Shown: positions 1 to 7,976 of the stretch, in pieces
How the letters are laid out: every line of letters starts with the position of its first letter
Position numbering within the stretch: the stretch's first letter is position 1
NCBI RefSeq assembly: GCF_014650775.1
Contig: NZ_BMVP01000014.1
Coordinates: 1-64,000, forward strand
Direction of reading: 5' to 3'
Length of the DNA stretch: 64,000 nucleotides
DNA from: Streptomyces cirratus
GTDB lineage: Bacteria; Actinomycetota; Actinomycetes; Streptomycetales; Streptomycetaceae
Notes under the pieces: generated by a model
Database searches by the model: none
Told to the model about the DNA's origin: nothing
What the model saw: only the letters and a program-made list of their open reading frames with translations
Translations under genes and position numbers: made by a program

Positions 1-310
1 CGTTGATTTTTGGCACGCTGTTGAGTTCTCAAGGAACGGACGCTTCCTTCGTACTCACCCTCGCGGGCTTTCCTCCGGGCGCTTCCTTTGTTCTTCGTTT
101 TGTTCTTGCGTTTCCGACTCTATCAGACTCTCTCGTGTCCGATTCCCGGTCGAAGCGGGGTTCGCTTTCCAGTTCTCCGCTTTCGCGTTTCCCTTTCCGG
201 CGATTCCAACCTTACCAGACCATTTCCGCGTCGTTTCCGACTCAGGATTTGAATTCTGTGGCCGTTGGAGGCCTTTCCCTTTCGGGTGGATCCAGACTTT
301 ATCAGGTCTC
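1..310 (-). promoter_or_regulatory. rRNA operon promoter/leader region, 16S gene off the left edge
   Basis: Read on the minus strand, the last bases of the window give the leader CCTTGAGAACTCAACAGCG followed by GCCAAAAATCAACG, which I recognise as the conserved Streptomyces sequence a few hundred bases upstream of 16S rRNA. Farther upstream a promoter-like element recurs three times at 88-91 base spacing: GATAAAGT (near 297-304), GGTAAGGT (near 210-217) and GATAGAGT (near 119-126). They look like tandem -10 boxes of the form TARRGT; none has a good -35 hexamer at 17 bases, which is also usual in Streptomyces rrn operons. No protein-coding gene is supported here. The rRNA gene is inferred, not seen. 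Confidence 0.75.
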
Positions 311-397
311 CCCGGGTCTGGTTCCCACCCTCCCCGCGGGCGCCGTCCGGGCACACGTGTGTGTCCGGGGGCCGTGCGAGGTGGAGACGTAAACGTA

Positions 398-442
398 CTG
401 GAGCGGGCCCCCTCGGTGCAAATCGAGGGGAGCCCGCTCCAG
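398..442 (-). terminator. hairpin terminator after rnj
   Basis: A long inverted repeat (arms starting CTGGAGCGGGCCCC and ending the mirror image, one unpaired base, loop of about eight) begins 22 bases after the rnj stop. No T-run follows, which is normal for high-GC actinomycete terminators. It separates rnj from the rRNA promoter region on the same strand. Confidence 0.75.
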
Positions 443-463
443 TTCGGGTCGCTACCGCGAGGA

Positions 464-2149
464 TCAGACCTCGACGACGACCGGGAGGATCATCGGGCGG
501 CGGCGGTAGCCGTCCGAGACCCACTTGCCCATCGTGCGGCGGATGAGCTGCTGGATCTGGTGCGGTTCGGCGACGCCGTCGGCGGCGGCGCGCGCGATGG
601 CTTCCTCGATCTTGAGGGTGACCGAGCCGAACGCACCGTCGTCGATGCCCGAGCCGCGGGCCTGGATGTTCGGGCCGCTCACGACCTTGCCCGTGGTGCT
701 GTCGACCACCACGTAGACCGAGATGATGCCCTCGTCACCGAGGATCCGGCGGTCCTTGAGGGACGCCTCCGTGACATCGCCGACCGACAGGCCGTCGACG
801 TACACGTAACCGGCCTGGACCTTGCCGGAGATCCGCGCCTTGCCGTCGATCAGGTCGACGACCACGCCGTCCTCGGCGATCACGATGCGGTCCTTCGGTA
901 CACCCGTGAGGGCGCCCAGCTCGGCGTTGGCGCGCAGGTGGCGCCACTCGCCGTGGACCGGCATCAGGTTCCGCGGCTTGCAGATGTTGTAGAAGTACAG
1001 CAGCTCGCCCGCGGAGGCGTGGCCGGAGACGTGCACCTTGGCGTTGCCCTTGTGCACGACGTTGGCGCCCCACCGGGTCAGGCCGTTGATCACGCGGTAG
1101 ACGGCGTTCTCGTTGCCCGGGATCAGGGACGACGCCAGGATCACGGTGTCGCCGGGGACGATCCGGATCTGGTGGTCGCGGTTGGCCATCCGGGACAGGG
1201 CCGCCATCGGCTCGCCCTGGGAGCCGGTGCAGACCAGGACGACCTCGTGGGCCGGCAGGTCGTCGAGGGTCTTCACGTCCACGACGAGGCCGGCCGGGAC
1301 CCGCAGGTAGCCCAGGTCACGGGCGATGCCCATGTTGCGGACCATCGAGCGGCCGACGAAGGCGACTCGGCGGCCGTATTCGTGGGCGGCGTCGAGGATC
1401 TGCTGGATGCGGTGCACGTGGCTGGCGAAGCTGGCCACGATGATCCGGCTGTGGGCGTTCGCGAAGACCGTGCGCAGGACGTTGGAGATCTCCCGCTCGG
1501 GCGGCACGAAGCCCGGGACCTCGGCGTTCGTCGAGTCGGAGAGCAGGAGGTCGATGCCTTCCTCGCTCAGCCGCGCGAAGGCGTGGAGGTCGGTGAGGCG
1601 GCTGTCCAGCGGGAGCTGGTCCATCTTGAAGTCGCCGGTGGCCACGACCAGGCCGGCGGGGGTCCGGATGGCCACGGCCAGGGCGTCCGGGATGGAGTGG
1701 TTGACCGCGATGAACTCGCAGTCGAAGGGGCCGAGGGCCTCCCGTTCGCCTTCCTTCACCTCGAGGGTGTAGGGGCGGATCCGGTGCTCCTGGAGCTTCG
1801 CCTCGATGAGGGCCAGCGTCAGCTTGGAGCCGATCAGCGGGATGTCCGGCTTCTCCCGGAGGAGGTAGGGGACGGCGCCGATGTGGTCCTCGTGGCCGTG
1901 CGTGAGGACGATGCCCTCGATGTCGTCGAGCCGGTCCCTGATGGACGAGAAGTCCGGAAGGATCAGGTCGATGCCGGGCTGTTCCTCTTCGGGGAACAGG
2001 ACGCCGCAGTCGACGATCAGGAGGCGGCCGTCGAACTCGAAGACGGTCATGTTGCGGCCGATCTCACCGAGACCGCCCAGGGGGGTGACCCGGAGGCCGC
2101 CCTTGGGAAGCTTCGGGGGCGGGCCGAGTTCAGGATGCGGATGGCTCAA
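464..2149 (-). CDS. rnj: ribonuclease J
   Basis: A 561-residue metallo-beta-lactamase/beta-CASP ribonuclease, the dual 5'-3' exo- and endoribonuclease of bacterial RNA turnover and rRNA maturation. The N-terminal half carries the zinc motif HGHEDH (in LTHGHEDHIGAVPY) and the later VATGDFKMDQ aspartate segment; the beta-CASP part and the C-terminal domain with the conserved HVSGHAS follow. The start chosen is TTG at 2149 (protein LSHPHPELG...), with GAGGAGAG seven bases upstream; a longer in-frame reading to 2206 has no family match and no ribosome-binding site. It lies 144 bases downstream of dapA on the same strand and is followed by a strong hairpin. Confidence 0.93.
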   Translation of the reverse strand: MSHPHPELGPPPKLPKGGLRVTPLGGLGEIGRNMTVFEFDGRLLIVDCGVLFPEEEQPGIDLILPDFSSIRDRLDDIEGIVLTHGHEDHIGAVPYLLREKPDIPLIGSKLTLALIEAKLQEHRIRPYTLEVKEGEREALGPFDCEFIAVNHSIPDALAVAIRTPAGLVVATGDFKMDQLPLDSRLTDLHAFARLSEEGIDLLLSDSTNAEVPGFVPPEREISNVLRTVFANAHSRIIVASFASHVHRIQQILDAAHEYGRRVAFVGRSMVRNMGIARDLGYLRVPAGLVVDVKTLDDLPAHEVVLVCTGSQGEPMAALSRMANRDHQIRIVPGDTVILASSLIPGNENAVYRVINGLTRWGANVVHKGNAKVHVSGHASAGELLYFYNICKPRNLMPVHGEWRHLRANAELGALTGVPKDRIVIAEDGVVVDLIDGKARISGKVQAGYVYVDGLSVGDVTEASLKDRRILGDEGIISVYVVVDSTTGKVVSGPNIQARGSGIDDGAFGSVTLKIEEAIARAAADGVAEPHQIQQLIRRTMGKWVSDGYRRRPMILPVVVEV

Positions 2150-2220
2150 AAGTCTCTCCTCACCACGCACGCCACGTACCTCGAAGGCACGTGGCGCGCA
2201 TGTCATTCGTGCACTTGCTT

Positions 2221-2284
2221 TTGTCAGTTGTGATCTTGCTTGTTCAGTTGTGCCGGTCGTGCCGGTCGTACTTGTTCAGTTGTG
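2221..2284. repeat. short direct repeats between dapA and rnj
   Basis: The 14-mer CTTGTTCAGTTGTG occurs at 2239-2252 and 2271-2284, with a shortened copy TTGTCAGTTGTG at 2221-2232; TGCCGGTCG is also doubled between them. The intergenic stretch is AT-richer than its neighbours and lies in the 5' leader of rnj. Function unknown. Confidence 0.5.
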
Positions 2285-2293
2285 AAGTCTGTG

Positions 2294-3223
2294 TCAGAGC
2301 TGTACCCCGCCGGCGGCAAGATCGATCTTGAGCTGTGCCGTCTCTTCGGCGGTCAGCTCGACCAGCGGGAGCCGCAGCGGCCCCGCGGGCAGGCCCTGGA
2401 GGTTCAGCGCGCCCTTGGTGGTGATCACACCCTGGGTGCGGAACATGCCGGTGAACACGGGGAGCAGCTTCTGGTGGATCTCGGCCGCCTTCTGGACGTC
2501 GCCGCCCAGGTGGGCTTCGAGCAGCGCGCGCAGCTCGGGGGTCACCACGTGGCCGACCACGGAGACGAAGCCGACCGCGCCGACCGACAGGAGCGGCAGG
2601 TTCAGCATGTCGTCACCGGAGTACCAGGCCAGGCCGCTCTGCGCGATGGCCCAGCTGGCGCGGCCGAGGTCGCCCTTGGCGTCCTTGTTGGCCACGATAC
2701 GGGGGTGCTCGGCCAGCCGTACGAGGGTTTCGGTGTTGATCGGGACGCCGCTGCGGCCGGGGATGTCGTAGAGCATGACCGGCAGCTCGGTGGCGTCCGC
2801 GATCGCCGTGAAGTGCCGGTAGAGGCCTTCCTGGGGCGGCTTGCTGTAGTACGGGGTGACCGCGAGCAGGCCGTGCGCGCCGGTGCGCTCGGCCTGGCGG
2901 GCCAGCTCCAGGGTGTGGCGGGTGTCGTTGGTGCCGATGCCGGCGACCACGTGGGCGCGGTCCCCGACCGCTTCGAGTACGGCTCGTACGAGGTCGTTTT
3001 TCTCCGCGTCGGTGGTGGTCGGCGACTCACCGGTGGTGCCGTTGATGACCAGGCCGTCGTTGCCTGCGTCCACCAGGTGGACGGCGAGTCGCTGCGCGCC
3101 GTCGAGGTCGAGTGCGCCATCCGCCGTGAACGGCGTGATCATGGCGGTGAGGACCCGCCCGAAGGGGGTCTGCGGAGTCGAGATCGGAGCCATGGGTAAC
3201 ACGCTACTCGCTGCCACGCTCAT
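2294..3223 (-). CDS. dapA: 4-hydroxy-tetrahydrodipicolinate synthase
   Basis: DapA condenses pyruvate with aspartate semialdehyde, the committed step of the lysine/diaminopimelate pathway that feeds peptidoglycan. The TIM-barrel family motifs are present in order: NGTTGESPT, the active-site tyrosine in TPYYSKPP, YDIPGRSG, and the Schiff-base lysine in IVANKDAKGDL. I start at ATG 3223 because GAGGGGAC lies just upstream; an in-frame ATG at 3193 (MAPISTPQTPFG) gives 299 residues, closer to the usual length, but has no clear ribosome-binding site. dapB lies 2.6 kb away in the same direction. Function is certain; the first ten residues are not. Confidence 0.93.
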   Translation of the reverse strand: MSVAASSVLPMAPISTPQTPFGRVLTAMITPFTADGALDLDGAQRLAVHLVDAGNDGLVINGTTGESPTTTDAEKNDLVRAVLEAVGDRAHVVAGIGTNDTRHTLELARQAERTGAHGLLAVTPYYSKPPQEGLYRHFTAIADATELPVMLYDIPGRSGVPINTETLVRLAEHPRIVANKDAKGDLGRASWAIAQSGLAWYSGDDMLNLPLLSVGAVGFVSVVGHVVTPELRALLEAHLGGDVQKAAEIHQKLLPVFTGMFRTQGVITTKGALNLQGLPAGPLRLPLVELTAEETAQLKIDLAAGGVQL

Positions 3224-3322
3224 GGTGTCCCCTCGGGGGACGTCAACGGCGCGCGGGTCCCCCATATGACTGCGGAGTGTGACTGCCGAGTGCGGCCGGC
3301 GGTGCGGCCGGGGTTGTTGGAG

Positions 3323-3360
3323 CCCGGCACTGCCTGCTCGGGGGTTCAAGCAGTGCCGGG
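3323..3360 (-). terminator. hairpin downstream of thyX
   Basis: Arms CCCGGCACTGC and GCAGTGCCGGG pair perfectly (11 bp) around a 16-base loop. It is about 100 bases after the thyX stop, and just upstream of dapA on the same strand, so it could insulate dapA from thyX transcription. There is no T-run. Confidence 0.55.
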
Positions 3361-3457
3361 TCCGTTTGATCAGCCTAGATGAACTTTCCGAAACGCCGCA
3401 ATACGGACACTTGGGACTTGCCTTCGGACATCCGTGCGCGACGCGGCGCCACCTGCC

Positions 3458-4198
3458 CTACGGGGCGACGCGACCGTTCGCGTTGTAGGCGGCGTAGGTG
3501 AGCGGCATGAGCCCCGCCCAGTGCTGCTCCATCTTCTCGCCGACCATCTCGATCTCCCGCTGCGGGAAGGACGGGGTGGTCGCCAGCTCGTGCTGCGTGC
3601 GCAGGCCGAGGAAGTGCATGAGCGAACGCGCGTTGCAGGTGGCGTACATCGAGGAGAAAAGACCGACCGGCAGGACCGAACGGGCAACCTCGCGGGCCAC
3701 GCCCGCCACGAGCATCTCCTGGTACGCCTCGTAGGCCCGCAGGTAGGAGTCCTCCATGACGCGGGCGGTCAGCTCCTGCTGCGCCCCGGTGCCCTCGACG
3801 AACACGTACTTGCCGGGGCGGCCCTGCTGGACGAGCTTGCGCTCTGCTCCGGGGACGTAGAAGACCGGCTGGAGCTCCCTGTAGCGGCCCGATTCCTCGT
3901 TGTACGACCAGCCGACGCGGTGGCGCATGAACTCGCGGAACACGAAGATCGGCGCGCTGATGAAGAACGTCATCGAGTTGTGCTCGAAGGGGCTGCCGTG
4001 GCGGTCGCGCATCAGGTAGTTGATCAGACCCTTCGAGCGCTCCGGGTCCTTCTGCAGCTCCTCCAGCGACTGCTCTCCGGCCGTGGAGACACGGGCGGCC
4101 CACAGGACGTCCGAGTCGGCGGCGGAGTGCTTCACCAGCTCCACCGTCACATCACTGCGGAAGCTGGGTTTCAGGTCTGAGGCGGCCGTATCGCTCAC
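3458..4198 (-). CDS. thyX: FAD-dependent thymidylate synthase
   Basis: Flavin-dependent thymidylate synthase of 246 residues, which methylates dUMP using methylenetetrahydrofolate and NAD(P)H. The diagnostic ThyX signature is seen in MRHRVGWSYNEESGRY (RHR followed seven residues later by the substrate-binding region). Other family segments are HGSPFEHNSMTFFISAP and the C-terminal NARSLMHFLGLR. The start is GTG 4198, with GGAAGGA five bases upstream; this yields the usual family length, whereas the longer reading to 4345 does not. No thyA-type gene is in the window. It is followed by a hairpin at 3323-3360. Confidence 0.95.
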   Translation of the reverse strand: MSDTAASDLKPSFRSDVTVELVKHSAADSDVLWAARVSTAGEQSLEELQKDPERSKGLINYLMRDRHGSPFEHNSMTFFISAPIFVFREFMRHRVGWSYNEESGRYRELQPVFYVPGAERKLVQQGRPGKYVFVEGTGAQQELTARVMEDSYLRAYEAYQEMLVAGVAREVARSVLPVGLFSSMYATCNARSLMHFLGLRTQHELATTPSFPQREIEMVGEKMEQHWAGLMPLTYAAYNANGRVAP

Positions 4199-4412
4199 TG
4201 GGGTCCTTCCAAACATGTGCACCTGGGGCGCGCCCACTCTACGGCGCCCGGCGAGGGTCCCCTCGCAGGCCCGGGGGCGGACGGACCGCCCGCGCAGACC
4301 TGACGGGCCGCCAAGGAATCGGCCGGATCTCGCGGAATCCGGCACCTATCGGCGCGTTCACGCGTCCTACTGGGAGAAGGCCCAGCCCCCGACCGACAGG
4401 AGAGTCGCTTTC

Positions 4413-4652
4413 ATGTTCCTCCGGCGCGAACCCGTCCCGTTCACCTTCGTCGCCGAGGCAGACCGATTCCGCAGTAACGTCACTCCGCCGCCGCGCGAGA
4501 GTCTGAGCAAGACTCAGCTCGCCGCCCGTACCCTGGTCGGACTGACCGTGGTGGCCGGGCTCGTCGGCTCGCTGCTCTTCGGCATGCCGGCTCTGCAGCC
4601 GCACAAGGCGCCCGAGAAGTCACAGCAGTCGCAGGCCTCCGAGGGGCGGTAG
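4413..4652 (+). CDS. small single-pass membrane protein, unknown
   Basis: A 79-residue protein I do not recognise by function. It has a charged N-terminus (MFLRREPVPFTFVAEADRF), one hydrophobic segment at about residues 40-59 (RTLVGLTVVAGLVGSLLFGM) and a polar Gln/Ser/Lys-rich tail. AGGAGAG lies about ten bases before the ATG. It is transcribed divergently from thyX and is followed 48 bases later by another membrane-protein gene in the same direction, so the two may form a unit. Confidence 0.6.
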   Translation: MFLRREPVPFTFVAEADRFRSNVTPPPRESLSKTQLAARTLVGLTVVAGLVGSLLFGMPALQPHKAPEKSQQSQASEGR

Positions 4653-4700
4653 CCTCACGGGCACAGCCCAACCGAACGTGCATGTGAGTGAGGTACAGCC

Positions 4701-5261
4701 GTGCCCCTGCCCTTCTTGACGGCCGACGGCGTGACCGACGCCGACGAGCACGAGGACGAAGCCCTCCCCCACGAAGACCACGACCGATGGCGCCGGCCCT
4801 ACCGGCCCGGTCCCTGGCGGGTGGCGATCGCCGCGGTGCTGCTCCTGCTGACCGCCTTCATGCTGCTGGCCACCATGATCATCGCCTTCGCCGGTGCGTG
4901 GGGCGGAGCGGTCGGGTGCCTGGCCGCGGCCCTCGCGGTGCTGGGCTCGACGCTGCGCCTCCTGCTGACGGGCGTTTGGGTGAGCCGTACGGGCCTGCGT
5001 CACGTGGCGTTCTTCCGGACGCGGTCGATCCCGTGGAGCGCCGTCGGCCGGATCCGTACCGTGCAGCAGCCGGTGCGCTGGCTGGGGCTGCCGAGGACCG
5101 TGCAGGGGCAGGCGCTGACCGCCTCCGGTCAGGACGGCACCCGGCTGCCGGTGCTGCTGACCGACCACAACGCCGACTTCCTGACGCGCGCGGAGGCCTT
5201 CGAGCGCGCCGCCGACGTGGTCGGGGCCTGGGCCGACGAATACCGGGCCGTACCGGCCTGA
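4701..5261 (+). CDS. PH-domain-like membrane protein, unknown role
   Basis: A 186-residue protein with an acidic N-terminal stretch (residues 10-30), two adjacent membrane segments at about 45-85 and a soluble C-terminal half. That half (VSRTGLRHVAFFRTRSIPWS...) resembles the bacterial PH (bPH/DUF2581-like) fold found in small actinobacterial membrane proteins. The GTG start at 4701 has GAGG eight bases upstream. No catalytic motif is visible. It ends at a convergent hairpin shared with the next, opposite-strand gene. Confidence 0.7.
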   Translation: MPLPFLTADGVTDADEHEDEALPHEDHDRWRRPYRPGPWRVAIAAVLLLLTAFMLLATMIIAFAGAWGGAVGCLAAALAVLGSTLRLLLTGVWVSRTGLRHVAFFRTRSIPWSAVGRIRTVQQPVRWLGLPRTVQGQALTASGQDGTRLPVLLTDHNADFLTRAEAFERAADVVGAWADEYRAVPA

Positions 5262-5269
5262 GGTGACAC

Positions 5270-5301
5270 GGCGGGGCCGCCTTGTACGGGGCGGCCCCGC
5301 C
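5270..5301. terminator. bidirectional hairpin terminator
   Basis: Perfect 12-bp arms GGCGGGGCCGCC / GGCGGCCCCGCC with an 8-base loop sit between the convergent genes ending at 5261 (+) and 5322 (-). Confidence 0.75.
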
Positions 5302-5321
5302 GGAGTCCGTACGGGAGCGGT

Positions 5322-5774
5322 TCAGGCGGCTACGTGCTCCGCGTCGTGAAGGGCGATCGCCCGCTGCATGGCCTTGCGGGCCCGCGGGGTGTCGCGGGCG
5401 TCGTGGTAGGCGACGGCGAGGCGGAACCAGCTGCGCCAGTCGCCCGGCGCGTCCTCGGTCTCGGCCTTGCGGCGCGCGAAGACCTCGTCGGCGGAGTCCC
5501 GCAGGATCCTGCCGTACTCGTCCCGCTCCAGCTCGTCCACGGGCAGCGCCCCCTCGGCCTCCAGCTCGGCGGCGAGCCGGTTGGCCCTGGTGACGAACCG
5601 CGTGTTCATCCAGAGGAACCAGATCCCGATGACAGGCAGGACCAGGACGGCCACCCCGAAGGTGACGGTCAGCCAGGTGCCCTGCCCGATCAGCATCAGG
5701 CCCCGGCTGCCGACCAGGACGAAGTAGACGACCAGGACGGCGGCCGTGAGGAAGTACGTGATCTTCGCGCGCAT
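5322..5774 (-). CDS. membrane protein with TPR-like C-terminal helices
   Basis: A 150-residue protein with two transmembrane helices (about residues 5-25 and 33-55), a charged helix, and a C-terminal helix pair WRSWFRLAVAYHDARDTPRARKAMQRAIALHD. That pair matches the spacing and residues (A-Y, A-A) of one tetratricopeptide repeat. It lies just downstream of dapB in the same direction with only 19 bases between, so it is probably cotranscribed with it. Role unknown; it may act as a small scaffold in the membrane. Confidence 0.75.
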   Translation of the reverse strand: MRAKITYFLTAAVLVVYFVLVGSRGLMLIGQGTWLTVTFGVAVLVLPVIGIWFLWMNTRFVTRANRLAAELEAEGALPVDELERDEYGRILRDSADEVFARRKAETEDAPGDWRSWFRLAVAYHDARDTPRARKAMQRAIALHDAEHVAA

Positions 5775-5793
5775 GGGTACTACTGCCTGCTCA

Positions 5794-6546
5794 TCAGCCG
5801 AGGTCGAGGAAGTGTTCCAGGCCGAAGGTGAGGCCCGGGGTCTGCGTCACGCGGCGCGCGCCGAGCAGGATGCCCGGCATGAAGCTGCGGTGGTGCAGGG
5901 AGTCGTGACGGATGGTCAGGGTCTCGCCCTCCCCGCCGAGCAGCACCTCCTGGTGGGCCAGCAGGCCGCGCAGGCGGATGGCGTGCACCGGGACGCCGTC
6001 CACGTCGGCGCCGCGGGCCCCGTCGAGGCCGGTGGCGGTGGCGTCGGGCTGGGCGCCGAGGCCCGCCTCGGCGCGGGCGGCCGCGATGAGCTGCGCCGTG
6101 CGGGTCGCGGTCCCGGAGGGGGCGTCGACCTTGTTCGGATGGTGCAGCTCGACCACCTCGACGGACTCGAAGTAGCGGGCGGCCTGGGCGGCGAACTTCA
6201 TGGTGAGGACGGCGCCGATGGAGAAGTTCGGGGCGATGAGCACCCCGGTCTGCGGGGAGGCGGCCAGCCAGGTGTCGAGCCGGGCGAGGCGGTCCTCGTT
6301 CCAGCCGGTGGTGCCGACCACCGCGTGGATGCCGTGGCCGACGAGGAAGTCGAGGTTTCCCATCACCGAGTCCGGGGTGGTCAGCTCGACGGCGACCTGG
6401 GCGCCGGCGTCGACCAGCGTCTCCAGCTCGTCTCCGCGGCCGAGGGCGGCGACCAGCTCCATGTCGTCGGCGGCCTCGACGGCCTTGGCCGCCTCGGAGC
6501 CGATGCGGCCCCGGGCGCCGAGGACCGCCACGCGCAGCTTGCTCAT
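5794..6546 (-). CDS. dapB: 4-hydroxy-tetrahydrodipicolinate reductase
   Basis: DapB, 250 residues, reduces the product of DapA with NAD(P)H in the diaminopimelate/lysine pathway. The Rossmann nucleotide-binding start is VAVLGARGRIG (usual form GxxGRMG), and the catalytic/substrate motif is ELHHPNKVDAPSGTA. The ATG at 6546 has AAGGAAG six bases upstream and gives the standard length. It follows the M16 peptidase gene by about 50 bases that contain a strong palindrome. Confidence 0.95.
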   Translation of the reverse strand: MSKLRVAVLGARGRIGSEAAKAVEAADDMELVAALGRGDELETLVDAGAQVAVELTTPDSVMGNLDFLVGHGIHAVVGTTGWNEDRLARLDTWLAASPQTGVLIAPNFSIGAVLTMKFAAQAARYFESVEVVELHHPNKVDAPSGTATRTAQLIAAARAEAGLGAQPDATATGLDGARGADVDGVPVHAIRLRGLLAHQEVLLGGEGETLTIRHDSLHHRSFMPGILLGARRVTQTPGLTFGLEHFLDLG

Positions 6547-6567
6547 GTTCGCTTCCTTAGGTGCGTA

Positions 6568-6593
6568 CGTGCGCACGTCGTGACGTGCGCACG
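6568..6593. terminator. palindromic hairpin between M16 peptidase and dapB
   Basis: Arms CGTGCGCACGTC and GACGTGCGCACG (12 bp, essentially no spacer, so the real loop is four bases) fill most of the gap between the M16 stop and the dapB start. It could terminate transcription, act as an mRNA processing site, or be a protein-binding palindrome in front of dapB. Confidence 0.5.
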
Positions 6594-6596
6594 GGA

Positions 6597-7976
6597 CTAG
6601 GCGACCGCTTCGTCGAGGCGGGCGGCCTGCTTCTCCTTGAGCGGCCCGATCACCGCGAGGGACGGCCGCTGGGCCAGTACGTCACGGGCGACCTCGCGGA
6701 CCTCGTCGGGGGTGACGGCGGCGATGCGGCCCAGCATCTCGTCTACCGACATCTGGTCGCCCCAGCACAGCTCGCTCTTGCCGATGCGGTTCATGATCGC
6801 GCCGGTGTCCTCCAGGCCGAGGACGGTGGAGCCCGAGAGCTGGCCGACCGCCCGCCTGATCTCCTCGTCCGTGAGCCCGTCCGAGGCGACCTTGTCGAGC
6901 TCGTCACGGCAGATGCGCAGCACGTCGTGGACCTGGCTGGGCCGGCAGCCCGCGTAGACGCCGAAGAGGCCGGTGTCGGCGAAGCCGGAGGTGTACGAGT
7001 ACACGCTGTAGGCCAGGCCCCGCTTCTCGCGGACCTCCTGGAAGAGCCGGGAGGACATGCCGCCGCCGAGGGCGGTGTTCAGCACGCCGAGCGCCCAGCG
7101 GCGGTCGTCGGTGCGGGCCAGGCCGGGCATGCCGAGGACCACGTGGGCCTGCTCGGTCTTGCGGCTGACCATGTCGACGCGGCCGGCGGTGCGGATGTGC
7201 TTGCTGCCGCCGCGCGGGCCTACCGGTTCGGCGTCGGTGCGGGTGAGCGCCCCGGCCTTCTCGAAGGCCGCGCGGACCTGGCGTACGACCTTGTTGTGGT
7301 CGACGTTGCCGGCGGCGGCCACGACCAGGCGGGTCGGGTCGTAGTGCTTCTTGTAGAAGCGGCGGATCCGGTCGGCGCCCAGGGCGTTGATGGTGTCCAC
7401 GGTGCCGAGGACCGGCCGGCCGAGGGGGGTGTCGCCGTACATGGTGTGCGCGAACAGGTCGTGGACGCAGTCGCCGGGGTCGTCCTCGGTCATCGCGATC
7501 TCTTCGAGGATGACGCCGCGCTCGGCGTCGACGTCCTCCTCGCGGATGAGCGAGCCCGTGAGCATGTCGCAGACCACGTCGATGGCCAGGGGCAGGTCGG
7601 TGTCGAGCACCCGTGCGTAGTAGCAGGTGTACTCCTTCGCCGTGAAGGCGTTCATCTCGCCGCCGACCGCGTCGATCGCGGAGGAGATGTCGAGGGCGCT
7701 GCGCTTGCCGGTGCCCTTGAAGAGGAGGTGCTCCAGGTAGTGCGTGGTGCCGCCCAGTGTGGGCGTCTCGTCACGGGAGCCCACGTTCGCCCAGATGCCG
7801 AAGGTGGCCGAGCGGACGGAGGGCAGGGTCTCGGTGACGATGCGCAGGCCACCGGGCAGGACGGTGCGGCGGACGGTGCCGATGCCGTTCTGCCCCTTGA
7901 GCAGGGTTTGGGTACGGGCGACGGCCCGCCCCTCGGAAGAGGGGCGGGCCGTCACACGCGAACTACGCGACGTCAC
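6597..7976 (-). CDS. M16 family zinc metallopeptidase
   Basis: A 459-residue peptidase of the pitrilysin/processing-peptidase family. The inverted zinc motif HYLEH (HxxEH) is present at about residue 79, with the distal glutamate in ERGVILEEIAMTEDD. The C-terminal, inactive-like half contains the family segment EKRGLAYSVYSY. The GTG start overlaps the pnp stop as GTGA, so translation is probably coupled to pnp. Oddly, codons 8-19 form a perfect 15-bp hairpin. The fixed pairing with pnp is typical of many actinobacteria and firmicutes; the substrate is not known. Confidence 0.9.
   Translation of the reverse strand: MTSRSSRVTARPSSEGRAVARTQTLLKGQNGIGTVRRTVLPGGLRIVTETLPSVRSATFGIWANVGSRDETPTLGGTTHYLEHLLFKGTGKRSALDISSAIDAVGGEMNAFTAKEYTCYYARVLDTDLPLAIDVVCDMLTGSLIREEDVDAERGVILEEIAMTEDDPGDCVHDLFAHTMYGDTPLGRPVLGTVDTINALGADRIRRFYKKHYDPTRLVVAAAGNVDHNKVVRQVRAAFEKAGALTRTDAEPVGPRGGSKHIRTAGRVDMVSRKTEQAHVVLGMPGLARTDDRRWALGVLNTALGGGMSSRLFQEVREKRGLAYSVYSYTSGFADTGLFGVYAGCRPSQVHDVLRICRDELDKVASDGLTDEEIRRAVGQLSGSTVLGLEDTGAIMNRIGKSELCWGDQMSVDEMLGRIAAVTPDEVREVARDVLAQRPSLAVIGPLKEKQAARLDEAVA

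Noticed and set aside
359..2233. Long plus-strand open frame opposite RNase J
   Set aside because: Composition is the Val/Asp/Gly/His-rich pattern of an antisense shadow in high-GC DNA; the minus strand encodes an unmistakable RNase J with all motifs.
3323..3360. Possible tRNA because of GGGGTTCAAG
   Set aside because: No cloverleaf can be drawn; it is a simple 11-bp hairpin with a T-loop-like sequence by chance.
4239..4604. Minus-strand 121-codon frame upstream of thyX
   Set aside because: No ribosome-binding site, overlaps the better supported small plus-strand gene, and shows a shadow-like composition.
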